Shown here in pieces: positions 15,501 to 26,884 of a stretch of DNA of 64,000 nt. Position 1 is the stretch's first letter. Each line of letters starts with the position of its first letter. This stretch comes from Acanthaster planci. Taxonomy: Eukaryota; Echinodermata; Asteroidea; Valvatida; Acanthasteridae. The notes below the pieces were generated by a model that did no database searches, was not told the DNA's origin, and was given only the letters and a program-made list of their open reading frames with translations. The stretch lies in assembly GCF_001949145.1 (NCBI RefSeq), contig NW_019091587.1:297168-361167 (forward strand), written 5' to 3'. The position numbers and the translations under genes are program-made.

Positions 15501-18500
15501 CTGGGTAAATACTGTGCCACTCTCAGCTGTGACAGGTGAGTCTGAATTTACTTTCCTTTTATGTAGTCTGAAGTAATACCAGACCCTTTAGAGGTAATCA
15601 AGGCAGTAACTGATTTAGGCAGTCAGGTTTGCAGGATTAGATTAGTTAAGTTTAATAGTTCAGTAGTGATTTTTCCTTACCCTCCACGTCTTCGGCTCAG
15701 GTTGGAATCCCGTCCAAGACGTACTCAGAGAGTGGGTTATCAGGCCGTGTTTGATTCCACGAGTTTCCAACACCTGAGATTTTGCTCCCACCTCTGAAAC
15801 CAAACATTTTTTTCATTGGCAGTTCTCCCTTGGCCTCCTGGAGAATACCCTGTTTCACCACTCAAGTTTGTTCTGTTTTTTTTTTGGTGGTTTGGTCTGT
15901 AGGTCATTTCGTTTGTACAACCTTAACAACAACCGCTGTGCTTTCAACATCACCAAGATGTCCCTGGCAACTACCACAAACAGTGGCGAGGTAAAAACTA
16001 CAACAGCGTAATTTGGGATGACAAGCGAGCCTATTCTCAGTTGATCTCAAAATGAATGCTTTCCTGTCAAAATCTCTGAAAAAATGTGAAAGTTCAACAG
16101 TGCTTTGATAAAAAGTGCATGGAGCTCTGTCAGACAAATTTGTATAGAGGAGGTGACTGCAAAAGTAAACAGGCCAACAAAAGCTGAACACTTTTGCATC
16201 TAATTTTCACTCTCTGAGTAGCAAGTTCAGCGTCTCGAGACTGCTTTTTGACATTTCTTTCAGGGCATCACCAAGCAGTGTCGTATGTTCCATGATGACA
16301 GCATGAGGTCCTTCTTCCGTCGGCTGACCTTCAGTCCTGACGGACAACTTTTGATTGTGCCCTCTGGTTGTCTGGAGATGGGCGAAGTATCACCCTCATG
16401 CAACACCACCTATATGTTCACACGGTCCTCAATTCCAAGGTGACACCACTGCACTCACACACCTAATTAAGCTATGTGACATTAAAAGCTTCTCCATAGC
16501 TCAGCGTCTGAAGTAATGTTTTTGCAATACTGTTGTATGCACTGTGTCAAGGATTGTTCAAATGTGACTCAACTAGCCAAGAGTTGTCAGTCACCAGAAC
16601 CACTTTTGAGTTAAAGATCTTTGCAAGGATCTTGCGCAGTGAAAATCACTCAGAGCTCTCGACACATTTCACCTGTGTTTTTTTTCAGGATGCTCACTTT
16701 GTCCTTTCTAATGTGAGTTGGAATGAAATACTCATTGTTGAGGATTCCAGTCACAGCTGCACACTCAATGTGCTGAGCATGTGTTTTTTATTTTCAGACC
16801 AGCTGCGCACCTCCCTGGACCACCCAAGGCCACCCTGGCTGTCCGCTGTTGCCCTGTATTCTTTGAACTTCGTAAAGCTGACGAAGAGACTCAAGAAGCG
16901 ACAGAAAATTCAACCAAGGAAGGCATGTAAACTGTAGTAAAATACAATGCCTACATGGGTGTTGCTGGTCGAAAGATGTGGTTTTGAAGCTGCATTTTGT
17001 TTCAAGAGTTCTGTTGTGTAGTGTTTTTTAAAGATGTTGAATAACCTCTTGGCCTAGTTAGGCTGACATACATGGGGCTGTCGCATAGGCATTAACTGCT
17101 AATTCAGAGACTAGGTCATGGGAAGTCCTGGAAAAAGTTGTCCCAGAAAGTCATGAAAAATAGGGGATCCTGGAATCCTGTCGTCAAGAAAAAAGTTATG
17201 GAAATCTAGATCATGCAAGGGGTGTTTTTGATGGGCTGCATTTGTTGTGATAACAGAATGATGATAAATATACAGGCTGCCCTTGTCAAGCTGTACCAGT
17301 GGCTATGGCAGTCTTCCTGTTCACAGTTAACTGTTCTATGTGATATGGCATTAAATGTCAGGAAAATTGTCAATCTTTTTTAGTTCTGAGAAGTCTTGGA
17401 AATGTCCTGGAATTTGTTTTCAGACTTTTGTGGGAAACATCTTTGGTGTAGGAGATGGTTGACCAGTTGGATGTCGTTACACTCAGCAGGTGTCACATTT
17501 AAAGTGCATCAAGGAGATTTTCATAAGCGTGTCTGAGAGTTGATTTGAGACCCTAATCTGACAATGCATGTATGTTATGCAGAAAGAATGGACACTTCAG
17601 AGGTCACAGGCCCAAACAAAGATCCTGTAGAGGCGGAGAAGGCTGATGCAACCAAGGAGACAGCATCCTCCGCAGAATCGGTCCAAAACAGCAAAGAACC
17701 TCAGTCTCTGTTCAGGTAAGATGATGGCCAAAGGCGTACGTAGTCTATCCCAGAACAAGATAATTACCTGAAAACTATCAATGTCTTGCATTTTTAGCTC
17801 TCAGTGACCAGCTTCTGATCACCCACACGCTGACAAACCAAATCAGGAGCAAAGACTGCTTATGTGTGTTCAGAAGGACATTTATCTTGTTCACATTTTA
17901 TATCAACTGTTTATTTTCAAAACATTTGTGTGTGATTTCCAGACAAACTGTAAACAGCCACCACATCTGTCTATGTCAGTGTTGCACGGTGATGTCACAG
18001 TAGGGTGAACATTAGCCACAAATGAGCAGACGTATGCTTGTTCACATACACCTATGTGTGTATGATATGATTATATCGTATATGCTGCAGCAGCTGCCCA
18101 GTGAAGGGTCAAGCTGGTTTGGGGGGAAACAATGGAATTTGGTCACATGTATGCTGTGCATGTATTGGTGTCAACCTTGTTGATAAGGGCTCTTTGTAGA
18201 CACGCTGAAGCTGTCCGAATGAACTGGCTACGTCTGAAAATGACACACAAGCCTATGTCCCTCACCAGCGGCTTCAATAGCGGCATATGTGAACTTCCAG
18301 TCACAGTCATTACATGTGGTTGCAGTTTTAGAGTGAATTTGACTCTCTTTTTGACCTTGCAGCCTGCCATATAGAATCGCCTTTGCTGTGGCAACGGAGG
18401 ACAGTATTCTTTTGTACGACACTCAGCAGACTATTCCATTTGGGTTGATTTCCAATATCCACTACCACCAACTGAGTGACGTTTCATGGTTAGTATGCAG

Positions 18501-20342
18501 TGTCTTCACCTTTGATTGGTCAGTGCTGGGTGACCCGAGTCAGGCTAGCTTTTATTGGTCACAATTGTGAATTTAAGAAAGATTGAGTAGCTTCTTAAAT
18601 AGTAATTATTTTAGAAAGTAAAAATTTTCTTTCTTTTCAGGTCATCTGATGGCCAAATCCTGGTTGTCTCCTCGACAGATGGTTACTGCTCATTAGTCAC
18701 TTTTGAGGAAGGTGAGATTGGTGTGCCCTACAAAACAGCACCAGTGGTTCCCGTGGCAACGGTGGGGTCAAATGTCACTGCAGCAAGTGAAACGGCATGT
18801 GGTAAACCGCCAACCAGTGTAATTCCAGCTAGCCAGGCTTCATTTGGCCAAGCCAAGCCAGTGACCAGTGAGACACTGGCAGGGATGAATGTTCATAAAG
18901 TGACGGCAAATCAAGGAGGGAGTGCATCTGCTGTTGCTAAGGTGGAGCCAAGGAGGATAGCTCTCACAACACTTGGTACCAGCACAGCCCCCAAAACAAC
19001 AGGGTAAAGCACTTTTACGACGTCAGAAACCTGATTGCATTCTGGAATGAAACTAATAAGGTTTGCAGGTTTACCTTTTATTTGATTTTGAATAGGCCTG
19101 TGTACTGATGACACCAGTCATTGTTTACATGTGCACGTTCCTATGGAGCCAGTGGGGGCCCACAGTCCACTCGGTACCATAGGAAAGCACATAGGTACTA
19201 AGAAAAAGTGTGGCGTCCTTTTGTAGAGAGGCCCATTTAAGTTTCCAGTCCTTCAAATTCTTAAGCTTTTTCCTTACAGCTCACAACCGAGACGCATCTC
19301 AACCACACAACTGTCTAGCCCTCCCTCGAGTCAATCAAATCCATGCCCTACAGTATCAACCAATCAGAATCCAACAGCCACTGGCTACAGCACACCAAAC
19401 TCCCAGATGCAAACAGTTCATAAATCACCCCAAGGTATGTTCTGAACATTTTGAGTGTAATGGGTAACTAAACCCTCCGAAGTTGTGAGCTCTGGAGACA
19501 CGACCACATATTATAATGTAGCCGACTAAAATTCCCTGTAGGTCTTGTCTATGAAGTCTTGTCTTGTCTTATGAAAGTCCTTTCATAACTCCGGTCACAA
19601 GTAACCAGATGAACAATGACAAAGGTGTGCTCTGAGTAGCTTATGACTTGGATTGAGATGGACTTGCAGGGACTTGTGATGGATTGGACAATGCCACATA
19701 GGCTATAGAGTTCCAAAGTGTGACTTCATTTTGAACCAGGAAGTGTAGTACAAACGAATGGAGCACGTGCACGTGTTGGTTCATATGCTAGTTCTCTCAC
19801 TAGTGCCTTTTTACACACAATTGAAAAGACACATTAATACTATAGAGAACCAAAGTGAATACGTCATGCATACAATTGTGTGTGAAAGGCGTTAGTGAGA
19901 CGACCAATGTGTGAACCATCTCGTGCGCATACTCCATTTGTTTGCACTGCACTTCCTGTTTCAAAATGACGTCTCACTTTGGTACTCTATACTGGCACAT
20001 CTGCAGATGCAAACTTTATGCACATTGCCTTTTCCCCCAACAGGTGTACAACCAAGACGTATCCAGCTTACCACGCTGTCAATTTCAAAGCCTCCAGTCA
20101 GTGAAGTATCTCCAACAAACAAATCTGTTGCCATGGTGACTACTCCTGTGTCGACCATTAACCAGATGCCCTTAACAACCGACATCCAAGGCACTCAGTC
20201 CCTCAGAAAGGGAATGGCAGAGCCCGTTTTGGACAACAAAAAAATTGAGGCTATTAATGTTCCAGAGGGGGACTCTCCAATGGAGGGTGTGACCGAAATT
20301 GCTCCTAAGAGCCAAGACAAAGACGTCATGTTGACTACCTGA
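12584..20342 (+). CDS. CHAF1B: CHAF1B, p60 subunit of chromatin assembly factor 1
   Basis: Thirteen coding exons: 12584-12727, 13669-13801, 14271-14379, 14994-15097, 15439-15535, 15903-15990, 16264-16439, 16798-16926, 17587-17715, 18363-18488, 18641-19003, 19280-19434 and 20044-20342. They sum to 2052 bases in one frame, giving 683 residues against 559 in human. The exon at 17587 uses an AAAG acceptor; using 17583 instead breaks the frame. The WD40 propeller fills roughly residues 1-430, with blades marked by [78 protein letters not shown] and [12 protein letters not shown]. The Ser/Thr-rich tail carries three PRRI motifs (about residues 514, 535 and 587) resembling the ASF1-binding B-domain motifs of human p60. 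CAF-1 deposits H3-H4 on newly replicated DNA in the nucleus, and p60 is its ASF1-contacting subunit. The start matches the human MK...WH beginning and lies two bases after an acceptor, so the 5' exon is non-coding. Confidence 0.95.
13195..13470 (+). repeat. Dispersed 'aaaagtcatgg' repeat, copy 2
   Basis: CCTGGAAAAGTCATGGAA occurs twice within 50 bases (about 13200 and 13240) and again in shortened form near 13430, with GGTGCAGGAACCCTG at the end. It lies in the first coding intron of CHAF1B and belongs to the family seen at 8815-9033 and 17115-17440. Confidence 0.65.
14575..14750 (-). mobile_element. tRNA-derived SINE, copy A
   Basis: On the minus strand an RNA polymerase III promoter is readable: A box TAGGCGTAGTGG and, about 35 bases later, B box GGTTCGATTCC inside CCGGGTTCGATTCCCGG. 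A non-tRNA body follows with CACATGTGGATTGGGTTTTC, then CCTGGGGTTTTCCTCCCACC. The order of tRNA-like head, body and tail is that of a SINE. It sits in the CHAF1B intron between the exons at 14271 and 14994, opposite to the gene. Confidence 0.8.
15666..15802 (+). mobile_element. tRNA-derived SINE, copy B (degraded)
   Basis: This stretch aligns with copy A. GATTTTTCCTTACC matches the head, CAGGTTGGAATCCCGTCC is a decayed B box, and TTTTGCTCCCACCTCTGAAA matches the tail. The A box is no longer recognisable. It lies in the CHAF1B intron between 15535 and 15903, in the same orientation as the gene. Confidence 0.6.
17115..17440 (+). repeat. Dispersed 'aaaagtcatgg' repeat, copy 3
   Basis: Contains GTCATGGGAAGTCCTGGAAA, AGTCATGAAAAATAGGGG and, 240 bases on, CCTGGAATTTGTTTTCAGAC with GTGGGAAAC. 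These are the same ordered words as in the copies at 8815 and 13195. It lies in the CHAF1B intron between 16926 and 17587, split by unrelated sequence. Confidence 0.6.
19703..19990. mobile_element. Foldback (long inverted repeat) element
   Basis: The left arm (about 19703-19826) and right arm (about 19863-19990) are diverged reverse complements. Both ends read as CTATAGAGTTCCAAAGTG-type sequence, and both arms contain an AGGAAGTG(T/C)AGT(A/G)CAAAC core. The spacer near 19840 holds a third terminal-like motif, CTATAGAGAACCAAAGTG, suggesting one element was duplicated head-to-head. It lies in the last CHAF1B intron, has no coding capacity, and a single-arm relative lies at 12315-12450. Confidence 0.8.
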
Positions 20343-20710
20343 AGAAAGTTTGAGAAAAAAATTTTGCTAGAAAGCTTCATTTATTGAACAAACTGTACAA
20401 AGGTATGTGCTTCAAATAGATGGCATACAAGATAAACTTCTTCTGGCAGACCCATATATGTTGAGTTTTTCAGCCAACATGTTTGCACAAACTATTTTGT
20501 TCTTTGAGTCACAAAATTTCCTTTTGGTCGAATTAACTGACAGCCTTTTTTTTAATCCAGCACACTTATTCTGCAAAAGACAACACCCCCAAACATTTTG
20601 TTACAAAGACAACAGCAATGAACAATTGGGCTTTAGTTTCTAGTTCTGATCTCTCCAAGTGTGTCAAATGGGATATGGATCAGATCTATTGCTGAATATG
20701 CACCCTAGCC

Positions 20711-20716
20711 AATAAA
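20711..20716 (+). other. Candidate CHAF1B poly-A signal
   Basis: AATAAA lies 369 bases after the CHAF1B stop codon, an ordinary 3' untranslated length. A second candidate (AATAAA inside CCAATAATAAAGG, near 20981) lies further downstream. Confidence 0.5.
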
Positions 20717-20984
20717 TTATTTAAGGTCTATGTGTTCATGTCAAAGCAAAAGATTCTCAGTGACAAGGGAAAATTTGACAGTTTTACAGTAGGATTTTAA
20801 TTGCTAATGAAAGTATTAAAAGAATACACTGGTGGTTTCCATAAAAGGAAATCATGTTTGATTTAAAAGTTAGTTGATTTTGATACCAAAGTAAACTAAA
20901 AAGATGGGTAAGTTGAACGTTTACTTACAGTGTAGGTAGCAATTCTGCCCATATTCCACTGTTTCAATTTATTATGCCAATAAT

Positions 20985-23155
20985 AAAGGTATTCAACATT
21001 GGACCTGAAGACTGCATTCTTTACTTGTTGGTCGTTGAAAATATTAGTTTGATTCGAGGTAATATCAAATGTGAAATATCACATATCTCAGCAATTTTTA
21101 CATTGCCCGAACACAGAGTTGAGAAAGACTACAGCAAAAAAGGCCACAAACAAATCTGATCTGCATATTCGCAAAAAGTACAGTGCTTGCCTTGGAAAAA
21201 CATAGTTGCCCAATAAGTTAATGTCCCACGGAAAAAGCATGCCTTTTGGAAGTAAAGTCAGAAAAAACAAGAGTTGCTCTACAGGACTTGGTACACATTT
21301 TAAATCCCATGTTTCCTTCAACTCCTTTACAGTTGTTTTCTTGCGATAGCAGCCCCCCTCCCATTCAATCATTTTCAGTGACTGATGAAGTCTGCACTTG
21401 GCAGATGCTCTTCCTGCTAAGAATTGCTTCCTTTGCGGATCATCCCATCTCTTTATCTTTGCAATGACTATCCAAAAGATTACTCCCAGCCAGCCCTGAT
21501 TGAAGACAGCTTAGACAGCGATAAACTTCCGATCTTCGCATCCAAAGGGGAGCCCCAGTGGCATGGCGGGCTCCCAGATATCCAGTAACCGGACGGATTC
21601 AAGCTCTTCCTTGTGATTACGCCTCCTCTCCCTGCTTTTGTATGGCTCACTAGGAGAGGAGAAATATTTTCAGAGTTGGGTTTCAGTGTCACCTCCTAAA
21701 TGTGCATGTATGTTTAACCACTTGCTGCCTGGTGCTTTTAAAAATGTATTGCACACATACGGGAGATTTTCAGTTTTCAAAATTCTTCAAAAATTCATCA
21801 TTTCATTTAATGGACGCTTACACCCACATGAATGACTGTTTGGTGGCAACTCTAAGCTGACAGGTACATGTAACCTTCAATGACTCCTGAGTATTTCAGC
21901 CAGGCCTGCTGCCCTTTAAAGAGAGCCCAGAACTGTGAGGTGTTGCATAATCACCTTTGTCCCCAGTGAATGCGAATGGGGTCTTTTCAAACGCGGCTGG
22001 ATTAGCATAAAGCAGTACTGTGTTGCTTATTAATGGGCCCTGGAGCACTTTTGTCCATGGTGCTAATCCGCCAGCGCGCTATGCCCAAAACAGTGGTATA
22101 CTGTATAAAAACAGTAACGGATTACCTTTGAAAAATGCAAGACAAAAAATGATGGCAATTCCCAGCAGCAGGTCTTTTGTTCTGAATACGGTCTTTTGTT
22201 TCACAGACCAGCTCTTTTGTCCCATTTCGGGCACCTCGGCTCTGCATATAAGCCCATGTTGCTCGAAACGGGGTTCCCCAGCAGCAAGTGGTTAAGGATG
22301 CAAGATGAACAAACATTTGTGGAAGGAGGGGTGTCTTTCAAAGCCCTGTCAGACCAGTGTGTGAAATACCACTTGCCATCAAAATCTTGATGTATTTTGA
22401 CTTTTTCTCCAACAGCTGTTGCTGGCTGCTTTTAGGAACATGCAAGCTTATCACATGTATTTTGTGATCCCACGGTGACTCACAATAAAAGGCACCACAA
22501 TTGGGAGCAACTGTGTGTAGAAAAATTTCTATATATAAAGCATTTGGGACTTGTGGCTTCCAACTTGGAGTACATGTATTTTGTTCTCAAAATCCTCCTA
22601 CTGGAAGGCCTACGCTGCAAAGAGGCAGGTGACTTCATTCAGACTTGAGCCCAGGGTTTGACTACTATTTAAGGGGTATTTTGGGGAGGGGAGGATAATT
22701 TTTTTTTGGGGGGGGGAGTTGGCTGACACTCGTGGAATTGAACAGAAAACTGCCCAAGTGGACATAATCTTGAATTTCTAGCAAAACACACAAGGCCACT
22801 CTGTTCCTGAGCATCACCAGGCAGTGTTATTTCTCTCAGATTTTGCATTCTTTGCTATGAGTGGGTATTTAGTATAGTGCAACCTTAAGCATGTTACACC
22901 TAATATCTGTTGGTCAAATGTGTTTTTCCCCAATCTTGTTGAGACTTTCTTTATCAAACTTTGGACTTCTCATGTGCCTTGAAATAGATCAACGCATTTG
23001 TTTTTCTGTACTTAGGGAACTTTTTATGAATTCCTTTGTATCAATGACATGATTATGCAGGCCAGAAAACATTAAAAAACTGCCAAGTAGAGATGTAATA
23101 AGATTGCATTCAAACACAGTGAGCAAGCTGATCCCTGCCTTTTTTTCACCTCAAC
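20985..23155. other. Convergent intergenic region
   Basis: Sequence between the 3' ends of CHAF1B (+) and the unknown gene (-). No supported coding exon. The 3' untranslated region of the minus-strand gene must occupy part of it, but I could not place its end. A homopolymer stretch of T then G lies at about 22698-22718. Confidence 0.45.
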
Positions 23156-26100
23156 TTACCAGGGGTATGGTGGAAGCTCCTGCAACGGAACAAATGTGTC
23201 GGGTTTCCTCTTGGGCGGACCACTAAATATGAACAATGTGGGGAAAATGTCACACACAAATTAAAAAGTGGGCAACACAAAATGGTCACATTATGTAAGA
23301 TTAGTATCAAGGCCATCTTTTTTTTCAGTTGTATCTTACTCTAAATTAAAAAGAGTTTGATTCAGTTTGGCTTCCTGATGAAACCGTGCATCATGTGGAT
23401 GAAAACAGACATCATGTGGATGAAAACAGGCATCATGTGGATGAAAACGGGCATCGTGTGAATGAAAACGGGCATCGTGTGAATGAAAACGGGCATCATG
23501 TGGATGAATAATGTTGAGAGTTCCAGTAGACTTGTAATGGGTGAGGTTCTCATAATGGCCTTTTACAACTCAATAAGTGGCTGGAGTAACTTGTGACTCA
23601 TGATGGGCCTGTTTGATTGCGATCAGTGCTCCGACGTTGGTTCACTGGCACTAGAACATGCCAAGTGGATAGAGCGAACAAGCTTTGGGAAAGGCCTTTC
23701 ATTCAGCTGCCTCTCTCCACACTCTTGCAGTGCACTTTGTACTTTTGAACACTAGCTTTCCTGTTTTAATCTCACATTTCTTTGGAATCTTGGGAATGAT
23801 CACCAGAATGGTCATAATTTGATTGTATAGTTGTGGATATTATCCTTGTTTGAAAGGGTGAATGTAATATTTGTATATTATTTTTTATTTTTACAGTGGT
23901 TGAGGTTGTGAGTTTTAAACAGTTTTGTGGTCTGTTGTTCAAATTGTTTATTAATTGCAGCTTGAAACTTTTAATGTTAAATTTTATGAAATTTGATGGT
24001 ACATGTATTGTAATTTGTTCCTCGTAAGTGCTGGGCATCAGTTGAAAACAGCTTATGCCGATAGGTTATGATAGGTTCTACACCTATCAGAATAAGAAAT
24101 TCGCTTAGTTAGACAGGGGTTAGGAAGAAAAATAAATAAAAATTGCTTGCATTTCTGGAAAGTTAAAGAGTTATTAATCCCTTTTGTGAGTGACTCAACT
24201 TACCCAAAGTTGACAACCGGCCTGGTAGAGCCGAACATGTGGAACTTTGGAGAGTATTCAGAAGCCTGGTAGGATTTGTCGCCAGGGGACGCTTGCGGGT
24301 AGAACCCTCTTCTTTCAAACATGGTTGGCACTAATGTGGGAGGGAGAGGCAAACATCACAGTTACATCAATAAATATGAAAGTTGTTGATAAATAAATTC
24401 TATGCCCTGGCTAGATCTAAAAGTACTTGTGTGCCGACTCACATTTTCGATTCATTCCCAGCATTTCGGAGTGAGTTACTTCGTTGGTTGAGGTAATGCT
24501 GGCGAGATGGTTCTTGTCTTCTGGCAAGGCGTCAGCTGGGAACTGGCAACGACGGCCAACGTGGAACCCCTCAGGATAGAATGTCCATTCTTCGTATGAC
24601 CTGGCATGACGTCCTGAAGTGACCAAATGAAGACAGTGACAGAAAAGAAATGCCCATTGACAATGGCTTTGCACATGAGCTGTTGAGGGCAATTCAGTTC
24701 ACAAACATTAAAGTATGATTGATCAAAGGTATGAGTGTGGCATAGCCATACACAAGTTGATGTCAGTGTCTGCATTACTTGGCTATGAGAACATCTATGC
24801 AGCCACTGGCTATCAGTTTTCAAACACGAATGTGCAATCTCTAGCCACAGCCAAGCAAATTGGACACAGCCAATGTGACAAGTGTCACCACAGGGCTTAT
24901 GAGGTTACGACTTGCAACAGATAATAGCATGACGCATCTCGTAGTTCACAATTTCCTCCCACCCCCCTCGCCACAAGGGCAAATGCAATGTTTGCAACCA
25001 ATGCCCAGGTAACCCATTAGCCGCATCGTACCTGGAAAACATCGAAGGGAAGGGAGTCGATAATCCTCCCTCGGTTCTGGTTCGGTGGGTGCAGGGATGT
25101 ACCTTAAACGGGACGACCAATCAGGACCCTGCCTGGATAAACAAAACAGGTACATAGTTATTGCGGCCAACCATTTCCAGGGAAGAGGAGGAGGGCAAAC
25201 TTGATGTCCTAAAATGACACAAGGAACACCCATCCCCCATAAACTAAGAGGAACCCACCCCTCAATACATGTATTCTCCTGACCCAACAGGTCAAGCGGT
25301 CAATGGAGGCATTCGTATGCTGCAGCAGCGGCATTTCTCTGAAGTAAGGGAGATAAGATTTCAGGCATCAAGAGAATTAGGTCTTTCTGTCTAACGGACT
25401 CATGCAATGGGTTCAAAACTGCTCCTGTGTGTACAATGTGTTTGCCAGTTGGTTCAGCACTAACTATTGAGAATAAATATAAGTTGCCATGATTGATTAG
25501 TTTAAGTTTGGTTTTTCTTGAGGTTAATGCATTTTGTTTGGGTGGTTCTAAACTTTTGCAAATGACTGTGTGTAACTTTGTTCCAATTGCAATTTCAATT
25601 GTTTATGTATGTGAGGTAAATCATAAATACTGACTCGGAATATTTGACTTGCAGGCAGTGAGGGTGGGGCTGCCAGTCTGGTTCAGATCCCTGCCCATGG
25701 GGTATGTAACGGCGCCCTCGGACTGTGGACTTTTCGTAGCCTCGTCGCTCGGGAAAGTGACGTCTCTCACGCTCTGTGGACGAATGATGAACAAATCGGA
25801 TTCAATGACGTCCAACAACATTTAGCATTAGAGAGTTATGCAAATGTTAATTCTTTGTTGGCAAGAGTTCCCTATACATGTGCATATATCCGGCCACCTT
25901 GTACAGCCGACTAATCACCAAATACAGCCTTGTATTTTAATTGAAAAAAGTCTATTCAGACCAGGAAAACTGAAATTGTCTAAGGAAAGGTTGTTCTGCA
26001 TCATATTTGTCATGTTTGTTATTTAATTTGGTGTAAATGAAAATTGAGAACGATGATAGCCAGATATGTAACTCTTTCCTACTATTTTTGTTGAATATTA

Positions 26101-26607
26101 CTTTTCTTAAAGCTGTTGGATCTGTTTTCTTTTTATATATCATGACATGATCCTTGAACATATTGCAAAATATTGTTGAACTGGTTCATTTGTCTAACGT
26201 TCCTTTAATTGTTTTAATTTGTAGGGCCTATTCATGCTACTTGTAACTTGGCTTGTAATGAAATTTTGTGCTCCCAATTTTATTGTCGTATTGTAACGTA
26301 CATGTATCTATACTGTTTAATCTGTGTACAATTTGTATCTACCTGAAAAAAGTCTAATAAATACATGTAAGTAAATTAGGGAAGGAGTTACTCCATCTTC
26401 CTACGCCCCTTTTGTTAAAAAAATATTAGTTATTGTTATCAGGATGTGTCCTTTCTCCATGGCCGAACTAAAGTCAGAACGAATTTAGTTATGAACATGC
26501 ATGAAAGTGGCAACCTGGCAACAGACACCGAACCGAAGAAATACACTGAATGAGCCCTTACCTTTTCGCCCTGGTATTCCTATCTCTGTGGTGACATGCA
26601 ACGCCAT
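23156..26607 (-). CDS. Unrecognised six-exon gene, 210-residue Tyr/Pro/Arg-rich protein
   Basis: The minus-strand exons, in order, are 26607-26562, 25773-25649, 25128-25032, 24613-24443, 24330-24204 and 23222-23156. They total 633 bases in one frame, ending in TAA. All borders are GT-AG; the exon 2 donor (CAA|GTCAAA) is the weakest. The ATG has A at -3 and G at +4. I do not recognise the family. The protein starts MALHVTTEIGIPGRK and has no signal peptide, membrane segment or coiled coil. It is studded with aromatic-proline motifs: RRYIPHG, PDWQPHPH, PDWSSRLRYIP, YEEWTFYPEG and RRGFYPQ. It ends PLQELPPYPW. The paired RYIP/PDW and FYP phrases hint at internal repetition. Short basic Tyr-Pro proteins of this look are common among ciliary microtubule inner proteins, but that is only a resemblance. 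Gene structure is well supported; function is unknown. Confidence 0.8.
23376..23510 (+). repeat. 21-bp minisatellite
   Basis: Six copies of a 21-base unit close to GCATCATGTGGATGAAAACGG, with the variant CATCGTGTGAATG in two adjacent copies. It lies in the last intron of the unknown minus-strand gene. Because 21 is a multiple of three, it stays open in translation, but it is bounded by no splice sites and is not coding. Confidence 0.9.
24764..24872. mobile_element. Short inverted-repeat element, family GTGTCC...TTGGCTGTGG, copy 1
   Basis: The left end GTGTCTGCATTACTTGGCTA is mirrored at the right end, whose reverse complement reads GTGTCCAATTTGCTTGGCTG. The same ends are found at 55949-56080. 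It is a non-coding, MITE-like element in the intron between exons 3 and 4 of the unknown gene. No clear target duplication. Confidence 0.55.
26352..26357 (+). other. Isolated AATAAA on plus strand
   Basis: The AT-rich segment of about 25840-26370 ends in GTCTAATAAATACATG and looks like a 3' tail. No plus-strand exon that it could serve is visible, and it lies inside the first intron of the minus-strand gene, so a decayed retroposon tail is the likelier reading. Confidence 0.25.
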
Positions 26608-26884
26608 CGTCAGCCGAACAGACAGGATAAATTATTGCGCTTTCTCGCGACTTTTCAAAAATTTTCTAGAGAAAACAACGACGGCGGTATTCTGTCAACA
26701 GGTCAACATGCTCAACATGCATGACATGCCAAGGTACACATTATTATGACTTTGACATAACAACTGTCGAAAGAGGGCGTTGCGAGCGTCAATCCATTTG
26801 TTGCTATGGCCATTTTTTAAAGTTTGGCTTTGTCACGGATGCGGCTTCTTTCAAGCTACAAGATAATCTGGTACGAACATAATA

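Noticed and set aside
19130-19190. Palindrome-like TTCCTATGG...CCATAGGAA
   Set aside because: Only about nine bases pair perfectly at the ends, with mismatched interior and no target duplication.
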